NCBI GenBank assembly: GCA_023412455.1
Contig: JAEYNQ010000267.1
Span: forward strand, 12,525 to 76,524
Length of the DNA stretch: 64,000 nucleotides
Reading direction: 5' to 3'
DNA from: Bacillota bacterium
Lineage (GTDB): Bacteria; Bacillota; Clostridia; Lachnospirales; Cellulosilyticaceae
In this document: positions 16,787 through 25,140 of the stretch, piece by piece
Numbering within the stretch: position 1 is the first letter of the stretch
Layout: every line of letters starts with the position of its first letter
The notes under the pieces: generated by a model
What the model was told of the DNA's origin: nothing
Database searches by the model: none
What the model saw: the letters and a program-made list of their open reading frames with translations, nothing else
Program-made: the position numbers and the translations under genes

Positions 16787-17626
16787 GTGGTTATCAGCAA
16801 AAAAAGTAAAATATTAAGATGTTTTTTAACCTATGGGATTTTAGTTATCTCCTTAATTTTCACTTTGTTTCCCTTCTACTGGATGCTTAAATCTTCTATA
16901 ACAGTCAACAAACAGATGTATCTTCCAAGACCTAAGTTAATCCCAACAGAAATAACGTTTGAGCATTATACAGCACTCTTTAAACAAACGGGTTTTATGC
17001 AAAATATGTATAATAGCTTTTATGTAGCTACTATAACGACAGTTATTTGTTTAGTCATTAGTATTTTAGGCTCCTATGCTTTAACAAGGCTGAGATTTCC
17101 GTTTAGGAAATTCTTTAGTCAAAGTATCATTATATCTTATCTTTTACCAACAGCAGTTTTATTTATTCCAATGTATGTAACCATCAGTGCATTAGGCTTT
17201 AATGATAACAAAAATGGCCTTCTTATTATTTATCCAACTTTTGTAGTACCGTACTGTTGTTACATGCTTCGCAGTTACTTTGAAGCAGTGCCCTACTCTT
17301 TGGAAGAAGCAGCTATGATAGATGGATGTAATAGATTTATGTCTATGATCAAGATTGTACTTCCGATTGCAGCACCTGGAATTGCAGTTGTTGCAACTTT
17401 TGCCTACACCATGTGCTGGAATGAATACTTGTATGCACTTATTATGACAACAAGTCCACTACAGCAAACAGTAACTGTAGGAATTTCTAGTTTTAAATTC
17501 TCAGACCAAGCTATTTGGGGTCTCATTATGAGTGCTTCTACTATAGCTTCCTTACCGGTAGTTGTCATATATGTTTTGGCACAAAGCTGGCTTATTTCAG
17601 GTAAAGCAGACGGAAGCGTTAAATAA
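16787..17626 (+). CDS. ABC sugar permease, MalG/UgpE type
   Basis: Second channel subunit, 279 residues and about six helices. The N-terminus has LFPFYWMLKSS, the usual family form. The EAA loop reads EEAAMIDGCNRFMSMIKIVLP. The GTG start has GGAGGA nine bases upstream. It forms a heterodimeric permease with the preceding gene product. The dehydratase gene starts 40 bases downstream. Confidence 0.93.
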   Translation: MVISKKSKILRCFLTYGILVISLIFTLFPFYWMLKSSITVNKQMYLPRPKLIPTEITFEHYTALFKQTGFMQNMYNSFYVATITTVICLVISILGSYALTRLRFPFRKFFSQSIIISYLLPTAVLFIPMYVTISALGFNDNKNGLLIIYPTFVVPYCCYMLRSYFEAVPYSLEEAAMIDGCNRFMSMIKIVLPIAAPGIAVVATFAYTMCWNEYLYALIMTTSPLQQTVTVGISSFKFSDQAIWGLIMSASTIASLPVVVIYVLAQSWLISGKADGSVK

Positions 17627-17666
17627 ATTAACCTAATCATCACTAATTACAGAAAGAGGATAAAAT

Positions 17667-19043
17667 ATGAATGAAAAAGTTGAGAGTTATGAGAAGGTAT
17701 TAGATTATGTCAATACGAGATCAAGACCTTCAGAATTACGTATTACAGATCTAAGAGTTGTCGATATTGTAGACGCACCTATGCATTGTATGCTTGTTAA
17801 AATCTATACCAATCAAGGATTAGTAGGATATGGCGAAGTGAGGGATGGTGCCTCGAGAAATTTTGTGCTCGCCTTAAAGAGCAGGATTATAGGTGAAAAC
17901 CCATGTGAGATTGATAAGTTGTTCAGAAGGATTAAACAATTTGGTGGGCATGCAAGACAAGGGGGAGGCGTATGTGCTATAGAGCTTGCTTTGTGGGATT
18001 TAGCAGGTAAAGCATATGGGATTCCCGTGTATCAAATGCTTGGAGGTAAGTTTAGAGACAGTATACGTATGTATTGTGATACAGATATTGAAGGAAAACA
18101 TAATGGTACAGAAATGGGTAGGGCACTTAGAGCACGTATGGATAAGGGATTTACTTTTTTAAAGATGGATTTAGGTATTGATCTTCTTTATGAAGAACCT
18201 GGAACCCTCACTGCACCTTTAGGTTTTGTTAAGGAACTTAACCAAACAAAGGCCTATGCACCTATTCGGAGGAGCTTAACTGATAGAGAGAGAATGGAGA
18301 GAGCAAGATACTATGATATCCAAAATATACCTCATCCATTTACTGGTATTCAAGTAACAGAAAAGGGTTATGATATTTTAGAACAATATGTGGCAGATGT
18401 CAGAAAAGAAATAGGATATGATATTCCACTTGCTATTGACCACTTTGGACATATTGGTGTGGAAGCCTGTATCAGACTGGCAAGGAGAATTGAAAAGTAT
18501 AACATCGCATGGATGGAAGATATGATTCCATGGCAGCTTACAGATCAGTATGTAAGACTTGCAAATTCTACAAGTATACCTATTTGTACAGGTGAAGACA
18601 TTTTCCTAAAAGAAAACTTCAGACCATTATTAGAAAAGGGCGGTGTTTCAGTGATTCATCCGGATATCTTAACATCAGGAGGAATTCTTGAAAATAAGAA
18701 AATCGGAGATATGGCAGCAGAGTATGGTGTAGCAATGGCAGTACATATGGCAGAGAGCCCGATAGCTTGTATGGCAGCAGTACATAGCATTGCAGCAACT
18801 GAGAATTTCTTGGCGCTGGAATTCCATTCTAATGATGTACCATGGTGGAACGATCTTGTTAATGGCCTTCCTAAACCAATCGTACAGAATGGATTTATTA
18901 AGGTGCCGGATACACCAGGCCTTGGGATTGAGTCTCTTAATGATGAAGTCATCGCCCAACATCTTCACCCAGACTATAAAGGTATGTGGGAACCAACGAA
19001 TGAGTGGGATCATGACTACTCCCATGACCGTACCTGGAGTTAA
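17667..19043 (+). CDS. Enolase-superfamily sugar-acid dehydratase
   Basis: Mandelate racemase/muconate lactonising enzyme-like protein, 458 residues. The capping domain comes first (LRVVDIVDAPMHCMLVKIYT), then the barrel. The metal ligands are Asp258 (AIDHFGH), Glu284 (WMEDM) and Glu310 (CTGEDIF), and the candidate catalytic His is 360 (AVHMAESP). This arrangement fits the galactonate/mannonate/gluconate-type acid sugar dehydratases, which form 2-keto-3-deoxy acids. It is longer than the usual ~400 residues, with an insert around 170-230. Substrate specificity cannot be read from sequence. Position between the permeases and an RraA-like aldolase supports catabolism of an imported sugar acid. 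Confidence 0.88.
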   Translation: MNEKVESYEKVLDYVNTRSRPSELRITDLRVVDIVDAPMHCMLVKIYTNQGLVGYGEVRDGASRNFVLALKSRIIGENPCEIDKLFRRIKQFGGHARQGGGVCAIELALWDLAGKAYGIPVYQMLGGKFRDSIRMYCDTDIEGKHNGTEMGRALRARMDKGFTFLKMDLGIDLLYEEPGTLTAPLGFVKELNQTKAYAPIRRSLTDRERMERARYYDIQNIPHPFTGIQVTEKGYDILEQYVADVRKEIGYDIPLAIDHFGHIGVEACIRLARRIEKYNIAWMEDMIPWQLTDQYVRLANSTSIPICTGEDIFLKENFRPLLEKGGVSVIHPDILTSGGILENKKIGDMAAEYGVAMAVHMAESPIACMAAVHSIAATENFLALEFHSNDVPWWNDLVNGLPKPIVQNGFIKVPDTPGLGIESLNDEVIAQHLHPDYKGMWEPTNEWDHDYSHDRTWS

Positions 19044-19090
19044 TCTTTATAAACAAAAAAAATATAGCATAAAGGGAGAGGTATAAAGCA

Positions 19091-19786
19091 ATGGATATTA
19101 ATGAAATCAGGAGTGTTAGAGAGCGTTTTCTTAAGTGTACCTATTCAGCAGATATTTATGATGTAATGGATAGGATGGGTTATGAAAATCAATGTCTTGA
19201 TCTTAAGATTAAACCTCTTAATGAGAAATGGAAAGTATGTGGGCCAGCAGTAACTGTTTTAGGAACAAGAGAACCTTTAACAGAAGAAGAACTGCACCCA
19301 GAACCGGATTTCGATAAATTTTGGATGTTTAAACACTTTTATGAAGGCTGCGTTGTTGTTATTAATGCAGAAAGAGAAGAAAACAGTGGTGCTTGGGGAG
19401 AGATGATGAGCTATGGGGCCAGAAACATAGGAGCAGCTGGTGTTGTCATTGATGGAGGCACAAGAGATAAGGCGGGGATTTTGGATATAGATAATTGGGC
19501 TTGTTTTGCAAAATATACAACACCTGTTGAATCATTAAAGAGGTGGCGACCTAAAGAAATGATGCAGCCTATTTATATGTCCGGTACACTTACCAGTGCT
19601 GTGAGGGTAAATCCAGGAGATTGGATATTTGGTGACTGTGATGCAGTAATGGTTATTCCTCAAGAAATAGTTTATCAAGTTTTAGAAGCAGTCGAAGATG
19701 TTTCAAATAGAGAAGTGCTTTCACGTCAAGCATTTAAAGAGGGAAAGACTATTAACGAAGTCTTTGAGCTTTATAATAGAGCATAA
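19091..19786 (+). CDS. RraA-like family protein, probable keto-acid aldolase
   Basis: Member of the RraA / 4-hydroxy-4-methyl-2-oxoglutarate aldolase fold, 231 residues. The active-site region is WGEMMSYGARNIGAAGVVID followed by GGTRD, with the Gly-rich loop and Arg-Asp pair conserved in aldolases of this family. RraA proper, a regulator of RNase E, is about 160 residues, so an enzyme is more likely. After the dehydratase makes a 2-keto-3-deoxy acid, this enzyme could cleave it to pyruvate or a related 2-oxo acid and an aldehyde; that is inference from position. AAAGGGAGAGG lies upstream of the ATG. It is the last gene of the cluster, ended by a strong terminator. Confidence 0.85.
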   Translation: MDINEIRSVRERFLKCTYSADIYDVMDRMGYENQCLDLKIKPLNEKWKVCGPAVTVLGTREPLTEEELHPEPDFDKFWMFKHFYEGCVVVINAEREENSGAWGEMMSYGARNIGAAGVVIDGGTRDKAGILDIDNWACFAKYTTPVESLKRWRPKEMMQPIYMSGTLTSAVRVNPGDWIFGDCDAVMVIPQEIVYQVLEAVEDVSNREVLSRQAFKEGKTINEVFELYNRA

Positions 19787-19797
19787 CAAAAATCAAC

Positions 19798-19836
19798 AAA
19801 AATAAACAGCAGATTTGAGTCTGCTGTTTATTTTTG
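19798..19836. terminator. Bidirectional terminator
   Basis: AAAAATAAACAGCAGA pairs with TCTGCTGTTTATTTTT around TTTGAG, a 16-bp stem with T-runs on both strands. It serves the sugar-acid cluster (+) and the convergent phospholipase-C-like gene (-). Confidence 0.93.
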
Positions 19837-19862
19837 TTTAGTAAGAAAAGTATGAAAGTATA

Positions 19863-20858
19863 TTATAATTTTGAATATTCTGAGCTGACATACTTCATAG
19901 GGCGTGTATCTGTTGTTGGGAGTCCTGTTAAATAGGATAAATTGGGTAGCAACTCCTTGAAATCTTGATAGGAGAGATTAGAAGTTACGAAATCATAAGT
20001 GGCTTGAAGCAAGGTAAGACTCTTTTTAGTGGCATTTCGTAAAATATCATGGAAGCTAAAGGTATAAACGTTACCGGTTACTGGATGAAGCCAGACCTTT
20101 TTGTTGGTATTCAGATAATTAATTAAAGGATCTACGCAATGATAGTATGAGAAATTATTGGTATAGGTGACGAGCTTCTTAGGGAGCATGAAGCTTGTAG
20201 AGGAAACTAGGGCTTTTTTTGCACCCAAGCTATCAAAGGTAAGCTTGTAGTAGAGCCGTGTATCTTCGTAGGATTTCTTGAAAATAGCTCCCCCATTACT
20301 GATGCCATAGAGTAAAAAGAGTGTCTCATCATATAAGTTAAGAAGACAGGTGGGTAAGTGAGTGAGTGTAAGAATGTGCTTATTAATATTAAATTGATGG
20401 GCTTTTTTGGAAAGACGTTGTTCAAGGAGAAGCGCGTCAATGGCTAATTCGATCTTTTTGTGTAAGCCTTCAAATACCTTGGTTTCAGGAGAATCTTCTA
20501 CATAGCGACCACCTAAATAAAAGATGTAAGGATGGGCTATAGAATCCAGTATGTAGTGGCATAAAAAACCACACATATAGCTTAAAAGTTGGTTGAACTC
20601 CTTAGAATCCACATCGTATCGCTTAAGATGAGAAAGAGCAGAAATAATGAATTCACCTGTTTTTTCTGTATGCATTTTAGAAGCAATATGGGCATAGGCT
20701 CGTTTTTGTTTGTGAAAGGCATAGTACATAAAATCAGGGCCTTGAAGTCCTATCAAAAATAAATCCCTATGCTCTTTAATAATAGGATATAGAGGAGAAG
20801 GCTTGAGGTTTTGAGTGGCGTTTAATCCAAAGAGGTAGTGAGTAATTATATCTGGCAT
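19863..20858 (-). CDS. Zinc-dependent phospholipase C-like protein
   Basis: A 331-residue protein of the Zn-dependent PLC / S1-P1 nuclease-like fold. Metal-ligand-like residues appear in order: MPDIITHYLFG (His7), GPDFMYY, and CHYILDSIAHPYIFY with a His-Asp-His pattern. No signal peptide is present, so unlike the secreted toxins it is cytosolic, as are the many clostridial proteins of this subfamily with unknown substrate. AAAGGAG lies eight bases upstream of the ATG. It is transcribed alone, with tagO upstream on the same strand behind its own terminator. Confidence 0.8.
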   Translation of the reverse strand: MPDIITHYLFGLNATQNLKPSPLYPIIKEHRDLFLIGLQGPDFMYYAFHKQKRAYAHIASKMHTEKTGEFIISALSHLKRYDVDSKEFNQLLSYMCGFLCHYILDSIAHPYIFYLGGRYVEDSPETKVFEGLHKKIELAIDALLLEQRLSKKAHQFNINKHILTLTHLPTCLLNLYDETLFLLYGISNGGAIFKKSYEDTRLYYKLTFDSLGAKKALVSSTSFMLPKKLVTYTNNFSYYHCVDPLINYLNTNKKVWLHPVTGNVYTFSFHDILRNATKKSLTLLQATYDFVTSNLSYQDFKELLPNLSYLTGLPTTDTRPMKYVSSEYSKL

Positions 20859-20935
20859 CGAAAAAACTCCTTTATTTTCAACTGATTACCCTCAGTATAG
20901 CACTATGTGTTTTTGAAAAATAGGGTAAGTTTTTA

Positions 20936-20967
20936 ATAAAAAAAAACTCCTTTTAACGGGAGTTTTT
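20936..20967 (-). terminator. Terminator of tagO
   Basis: On the minus strand AAAAACTCC pairs with GGAGTTTTT, followed by a long run of T. Confidence 0.88.
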
Positions 20968-20974
20968 GGCGAAA

Positions 20975-22027
20975 TTAATTTTCATCATTTTTATCATGAC
21001 TAGTCATAGCTTTCATATTAAAATAAAGTAGAAAGCCCATCATTAAAAAAACAATAAATACAAACTTTACACTTCGGTTGAAAAAGGCGATAGCAGACAA
21101 GCCAAGTATTCCGCTAATACCATATAAGGTCACAACAGCCTGCTTTTGAGAATACCCTTTATCCACTAAACGGTGATGTAAATGTCCCCTATCTGGTGAC
21201 ATAATAGGTTTTCCAGCTAAGGCACGTCTAATAATGGCAAAAGCTGTATCAAAGATAGGAAGACCTAGAACAAGTACAGCTATAAAGATGGTTGCCATAG
21301 TATACCCTTTTAATAAACCTAATATAGAAGTAACGGCTAGAGTAAACCCTAGAAAAGTAGAACCTGTATCTCCCATAAAAATAGAGGCAGGGTTAAAATT
21401 ATAGGGTAAGAAACCAATACACGCTCCTGCTAAAGTAGCCGTAAGCACTACAGCTGGTACATAGCCTGTAGAAATAGATAAAGTCATAAGGCTAAGGGCT
21501 GCAATGGAAGAGATACCAGCAGCTAGTCCATCCAGGCCGTCAATTAAGTTAACAGCATTGGTAATACCTACAATCCAAATAACAGTAGCTGGGATAGAGA
21601 AAATAGTTGTAGAAAAAAAACTATCTCCAATAAAAGGAACAGATATAAAATTAATGCGAATGCCACAAAGGGCAACAATACTAGCAGCAGTTATTTGAAG
21701 TAGGAATTTCAATTTAGCATTTAGTTCATAAATATCATCAAAGAAGCCTAAGAAAAAGATAATGAAGGCTCCAAGGATAATTCCTATATTTTGTTTGGTA
21801 TCAATAATAGGCATATACTTCATCACGATAAAGTAAGTAATCATAAAACCTAGAAAGATAGCAATTCCCCCCATACGAGGAATAGGTTTTTTATGCATAT
21901 CACGCTTACGGGGTTTAGCAATAGCACCTACTTTAAAGGCTATTTTTTTTGCTAAAGGAGTAGTGAAAAATGCAATTAGAAATGCCATTACAAAAGCAAC
22001 AAGATAGAGAGCCATATAGCCACTCAT
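20975..22027 (-). CDS. tagO: UDP-GlcNAc:undecaprenyl-phosphate GlcNAc-1-phosphate transferase
   Basis: WecA/TagO family enzyme that starts synthesis of teichoic acids or other wall polysaccharides by loading GlcNAc-1-phosphate on undecaprenyl phosphate. It has 350 residues and about ten membrane helices. Family motifs are present: GFFDDIYEL, NAVNLIDGLDGLAAG, FMGDTGSTFLG and the cytosolic SPDRGHLHHRL loop. The C-terminus is charged (SHDKNDEN). It works upstream of WecB-type epimerases, one of which lies at 52763. It follows upp on the minus strand, with a hairpin between. Confidence 0.93.
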   Translation of the reverse strand: MSGYMALYLVAFVMAFLIAFFTTPLAKKIAFKVGAIAKPRKRDMHKKPIPRMGGIAIFLGFMITYFIVMKYMPIIDTKQNIGIILGAFIIFFLGFFDDIYELNAKLKFLLQITAASIVALCGIRINFISVPFIGDSFFSTTIFSIPATVIWIVGITNAVNLIDGLDGLAAGISSIAALSLMTLSISTGYVPAVVLTATLAGACIGFLPYNFNPASIFMGDTGSTFLGFTLAVTSILGLLKGYTMATIFIAVLVLGLPIFDTAFAIIRRALAGKPIMSPDRGHLHHRLVDKGYSQKQAVVTLYGISGILGLSAIAFFNRSVKFVFIVFLMMGFLLYFNMKAMTSHDKNDEN

Positions 22028-22149
22028 ATTTTCATCTCCTTAAATATGTATCCTACTACTTAATACATATATTTTATACTTATAGTTAATTAATATACCA
22101 TAAATAGAAAAAGTAGTATTGTAAAAAATTACATAATAATAATTAATTC

Positions 22150-22188
22150 GCCTAGAAGGTTACTAGCTGACAAGGAAACCTCCTAGGC
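22150..22188 (-). terminator. Hairpin after upp
   Basis: On the minus strand GCCTAGGAGGTT pairs with AACCTTCTAGGC (one G-U) around a 15-base loop. No clear T-tract follows, so termination may be partial and let tagO be cotranscribed. Confidence 0.6.
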
Positions 22189-22203
22189 TATTTGATTTAA
22201 ATG

Positions 22204-22845
<642 letters not shown>

Positions 22846-22890
22846 CTAATGTATGATATTTACTTAGTTATCCCTTTATAAAAAGTAAAA

Positions 22891-23319
22891 TTAATCTTCG
22901 ATTTTACAAATTCTTCGTGCGTGGCGTTCATCGTTGGAAAAGGCTGTATTTAAAAAGGTATCTACAACCTTGATGGCATGAGAAGGTCCAATGACACGGC
23001 CACCTAAAGCAATAATATTGGCATCATTATGGAGACGAGTTGCCTCAGCAGAGAAAACATCGTGACAAAGAGCACAACGAATGCCTTTGATTCTATTGGC
23101 AGAAATAGATATACCAATACCTGTACCACATATTAAAATGCCTTTTTCACATTCACCATTTAAAACAGCATGAGCCACTGTTTTGGCATAGTCTGGATAA
23201 TCAACAGCATCTTCTGTATAACAACCAAAATCTTTAAAAGCTAAATTCTGAGCTTTCAAGTAATTAATGATTTCTTGTTTAAGAGCAAATCCACCGTGAT
23301 CACTAGCAATAGCTATCAT
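22891..23319 (-). CDS. rpiB: Ribose 5-phosphate isomerase B
   Basis: Interconverts ribose 5-phosphate and ribulose 5-phosphate. The ATG at 23319 (MIAIASDHGGFALK) is chosen because GGAGG lies seven bases upstream; the open frame extends six codons further into that site. The active-site Cys is in GILICGTGIGISISANR, and the family segments CHDVFSAEATRLHNDAN and LGGRVIG are present. 142 residues, the normal length. It lies upstream of upp, supplying pentose phosphate for PRPP. Confidence 0.95.
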   Translation of the reverse strand: MIAIASDHGGFALKQEIINYLKAQNLAFKDFGCYTEDAVDYPDYAKTVAHAVLNGECEKGILICGTGIGISISANRIKGIRCALCHDVFSAEATRLHNDANIIALGGRVIGPSHAIKVVDTFLNTAFSNDERHARRICKIED

Positions 23320-23445
23320 AATATATCCTCCAATCAATTATAGTATACCTAAATAGTGTTATAACTATAGAGTAATTATTGAACAGAACAAAAAGGATGT
23401 GGACACATCTAGCTTATTATAAGGCTTTACTAAGCACTTGTCTAT

Positions 23446-24480
23446 TTAAACCTTAAGGATGTGATGTCCAGCTGACTTTTCTAGACGATTCATAATGGCA
23501 CCACCTATGCCTTTTTTGGGAAAAGCAAAGGAGTAGACAATGTCAATTTTTTCATCATCAAAGTGGCGAAGCGTCTCAAAAAGATGAGCTGCTACTTTAT
23601 CTAATTCCTCAAAAGTCCCTACACTTAAGATAAGGTCTGCTGTAAAGCAGTCTTTCGTCTCATCGGTAGCAAGAACGCCTACACGCTTATGTTCTTGCTG
23701 AGCTGTAAGTATAAGCGCTGTGATGGCACTTATTACTTGAGAGGTTTCACCCTCTACAATAATCACTTCAGCGTTAGGTGAATAATGTGCGTATTTCATG
23801 CCAGGCGCTTTTGGGAGCTGATCTTCTTTAAGAGAACCCAAAATAGCGGGATCTATAGTGACGTTAGGAACAAGAGCTTGTAACATTTCAAAGGTAACGC
23901 CACCTGGGCGAAGAATGGTGAGCACCTCAGAGGTTGTATCCACCACAGTAGACTCCACACCTACACTACAATCCCCACCATCTATAATGGCGTCAATTTT
24001 ACCATTCAAGTCTTCTATAACCCGCTTAGCATTAGTGGGACTAGGCTTGCCAGAAGTATTGGCACTAGGAGCAGCCAGAGGAAGGCGTGACACTTCAATA
24101 AGCTTTTGAATAATGGGATGAGAAGGGAAGCGAATAGCTACTGTATCTAAGCCACCTGTTACAACTTTGGAAACCTTAGGACTTGCCTTAAAGACAAGAG
24201 TAAGGGGGCCGGGCCAGAAAGCTTCCATAAGGAGCTGGGCCATAGGGGAAATCTCAGTGACTAAGTCCTCCAACATATGGAGATTGGCAATATGTATAAT
24301 CAGAGGATTGTCATTAGGACGCCCTTTAGCTTTGAAAATATTAGTAACTGCTTGTATATCAAAGGCATTAGCAGCCAAACCATAAACCGTTTCGGTAGGA
24401 ACAGCTACTAAACCGCCTGCCCTCAGGATATCAGCAGCTTGAGATAAATCATCTGAGGGAGAAATGATAAGAGTATTCAT
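23446..24480 (-). CDS. L-threonylcarbamoyladenylate synthase (Sua5/YwlC type)
   Basis: Makes threonylcarbamoyl-AMP from Thr, bicarbonate and ATP for the t6A37 modification of ANN-decoding tRNAs. The N-terminal YrdC domain (~1-200) has GGLVAVPTETVYGLAANAFD, KGRPNDNPLI, PSANTSGKPSPT and STVVD. The C-terminal Sua5 domain (~230-344), joined by a PGMKYAHYSP linker, closes the site. The length of 344 is standard for Sua5/YwlC and longer than TsaC. AGGAGA lies upstream of the ATG. It is the first gene of a minus-strand run with rpiB and upp. Confidence 0.94.
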   Translation of the reverse strand: MNTLIISPSDDLSQAADILRAGGLVAVPTETVYGLAANAFDIQAVTNIFKAKGRPNDNPLIIHIANLHMLEDLVTEISPMAQLLMEAFWPGPLTLVFKASPKVSKVVTGGLDTVAIRFPSHPIIQKLIEVSRLPLAAPSANTSGKPSPTNAKRVIEDLNGKIDAIIDGGDCSVGVESTVVDTTSEVLTILRPGGVTFEMLQALVPNVTIDPAILGSLKEDQLPKAPGMKYAHYSPNAEVIIVEGETSQVISAITALILTAQQEHKRVGVLATDETKDCFTADLILSVGTFEELDKVAAHLFETLRHFDDEKIDIVYSFAFPKKGIGGAIMNRLEKSAGHHILKV

Positions 24481-24596
24481 ACTAATCTCCTACTAGTTAG
24501 TGATGTCATTAATCTGTCATATAGTATACCACAAGTAGTGTCTAAAGATAACAAAAACCCTAAAAAAAGCAGTAAAAGAGTAATAAAACAGTAATA

Positions 24597-24622
24597 AAAA
24601 AGGCCTAGTAATAAACTAGGCA
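24597..24622 (-). terminator. Terminator of the universal-stress-like gene
   Basis: On the minus strand GCCTAGT pairs with ACTAGGC, followed by CTTTTTTATT. Confidence 0.85.
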
Positions 24623-24643
24623 CCAATAGAAGACTACAAAATA

Positions 24644-25054
24644 TTAAATGCTCATATTTAAAGCCACCTCATCACGAGGTAAGACAGTAATTTGAATGTC
24701 TGTTATGCTTTCTAGTATCTTTTCATAAACGCCTAGAGAGGTATTATCTTGACTGAGCTGAGGTGTCTCACCTAAAACAAGCTGCGTAATATGATGTTCT
24801 TTAATAAAATGTATAATGGTATCAATAACTGTTTGGCTACATAGAAAATGAACTTCTCCACCAAGTTCGGAACCGTAGGCAAATAGTTCTTGTAGTAGAT
24901 TACTGCTTTCTGGGTTATCAAAAATGGTTTCACCTTTTCGAATATGTAAAATATGAAGAGGTGCATTAACAGAGCGGGCTACCCGTGCTCCTTCTGAAAT
25001 GAGACGACGACTATTTTCTTGTATCGTGATACAAACCAGCACATTTTCTTCCAT
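24644..25054 (-). CDS. Universal-stress-protein-like / KdpD-USP-like protein
   Basis: A 136-residue alpha/beta protein. The start MEENVLVCITIQENSRRLISEG with ARVARSVNAPLHILHI matches the USP-like domain found in KdpD sensor kinases, where it binds a nucleotide. The ATP-binding glycines of classical USPs (G-2x-G-9x-G-S/T) are not conserved; LVLGETPQLS stands in their place. There is no kinase domain, so it is a stand-alone domain of unknown role, possibly in potassium or osmotic sensing. AAGGAGGG lies upstream of the ATG. The gene is between glgP and the Sua5 gene with its own terminator. Confidence 0.75.
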   Translation of the reverse strand: MEENVLVCITIQENSRRLISEGARVARSVNAPLHILHIRKGETIFDNPESSNLLQELFAYGSELGGEVHFLCSQTVIDTIIHFIKEHHITQLVLGETPQLSQDNTSLGVYEKILESITDIQITVLPRDEVALNMSI

Positions 25055-25140
25055 TTCTTACCCTCCTTATGGGACATTTGCATCTTTAGTATAGCATATA
25101 AGGGAGTAAGAAATAAGAAGAAACCATGAAAAAGCAAGAT

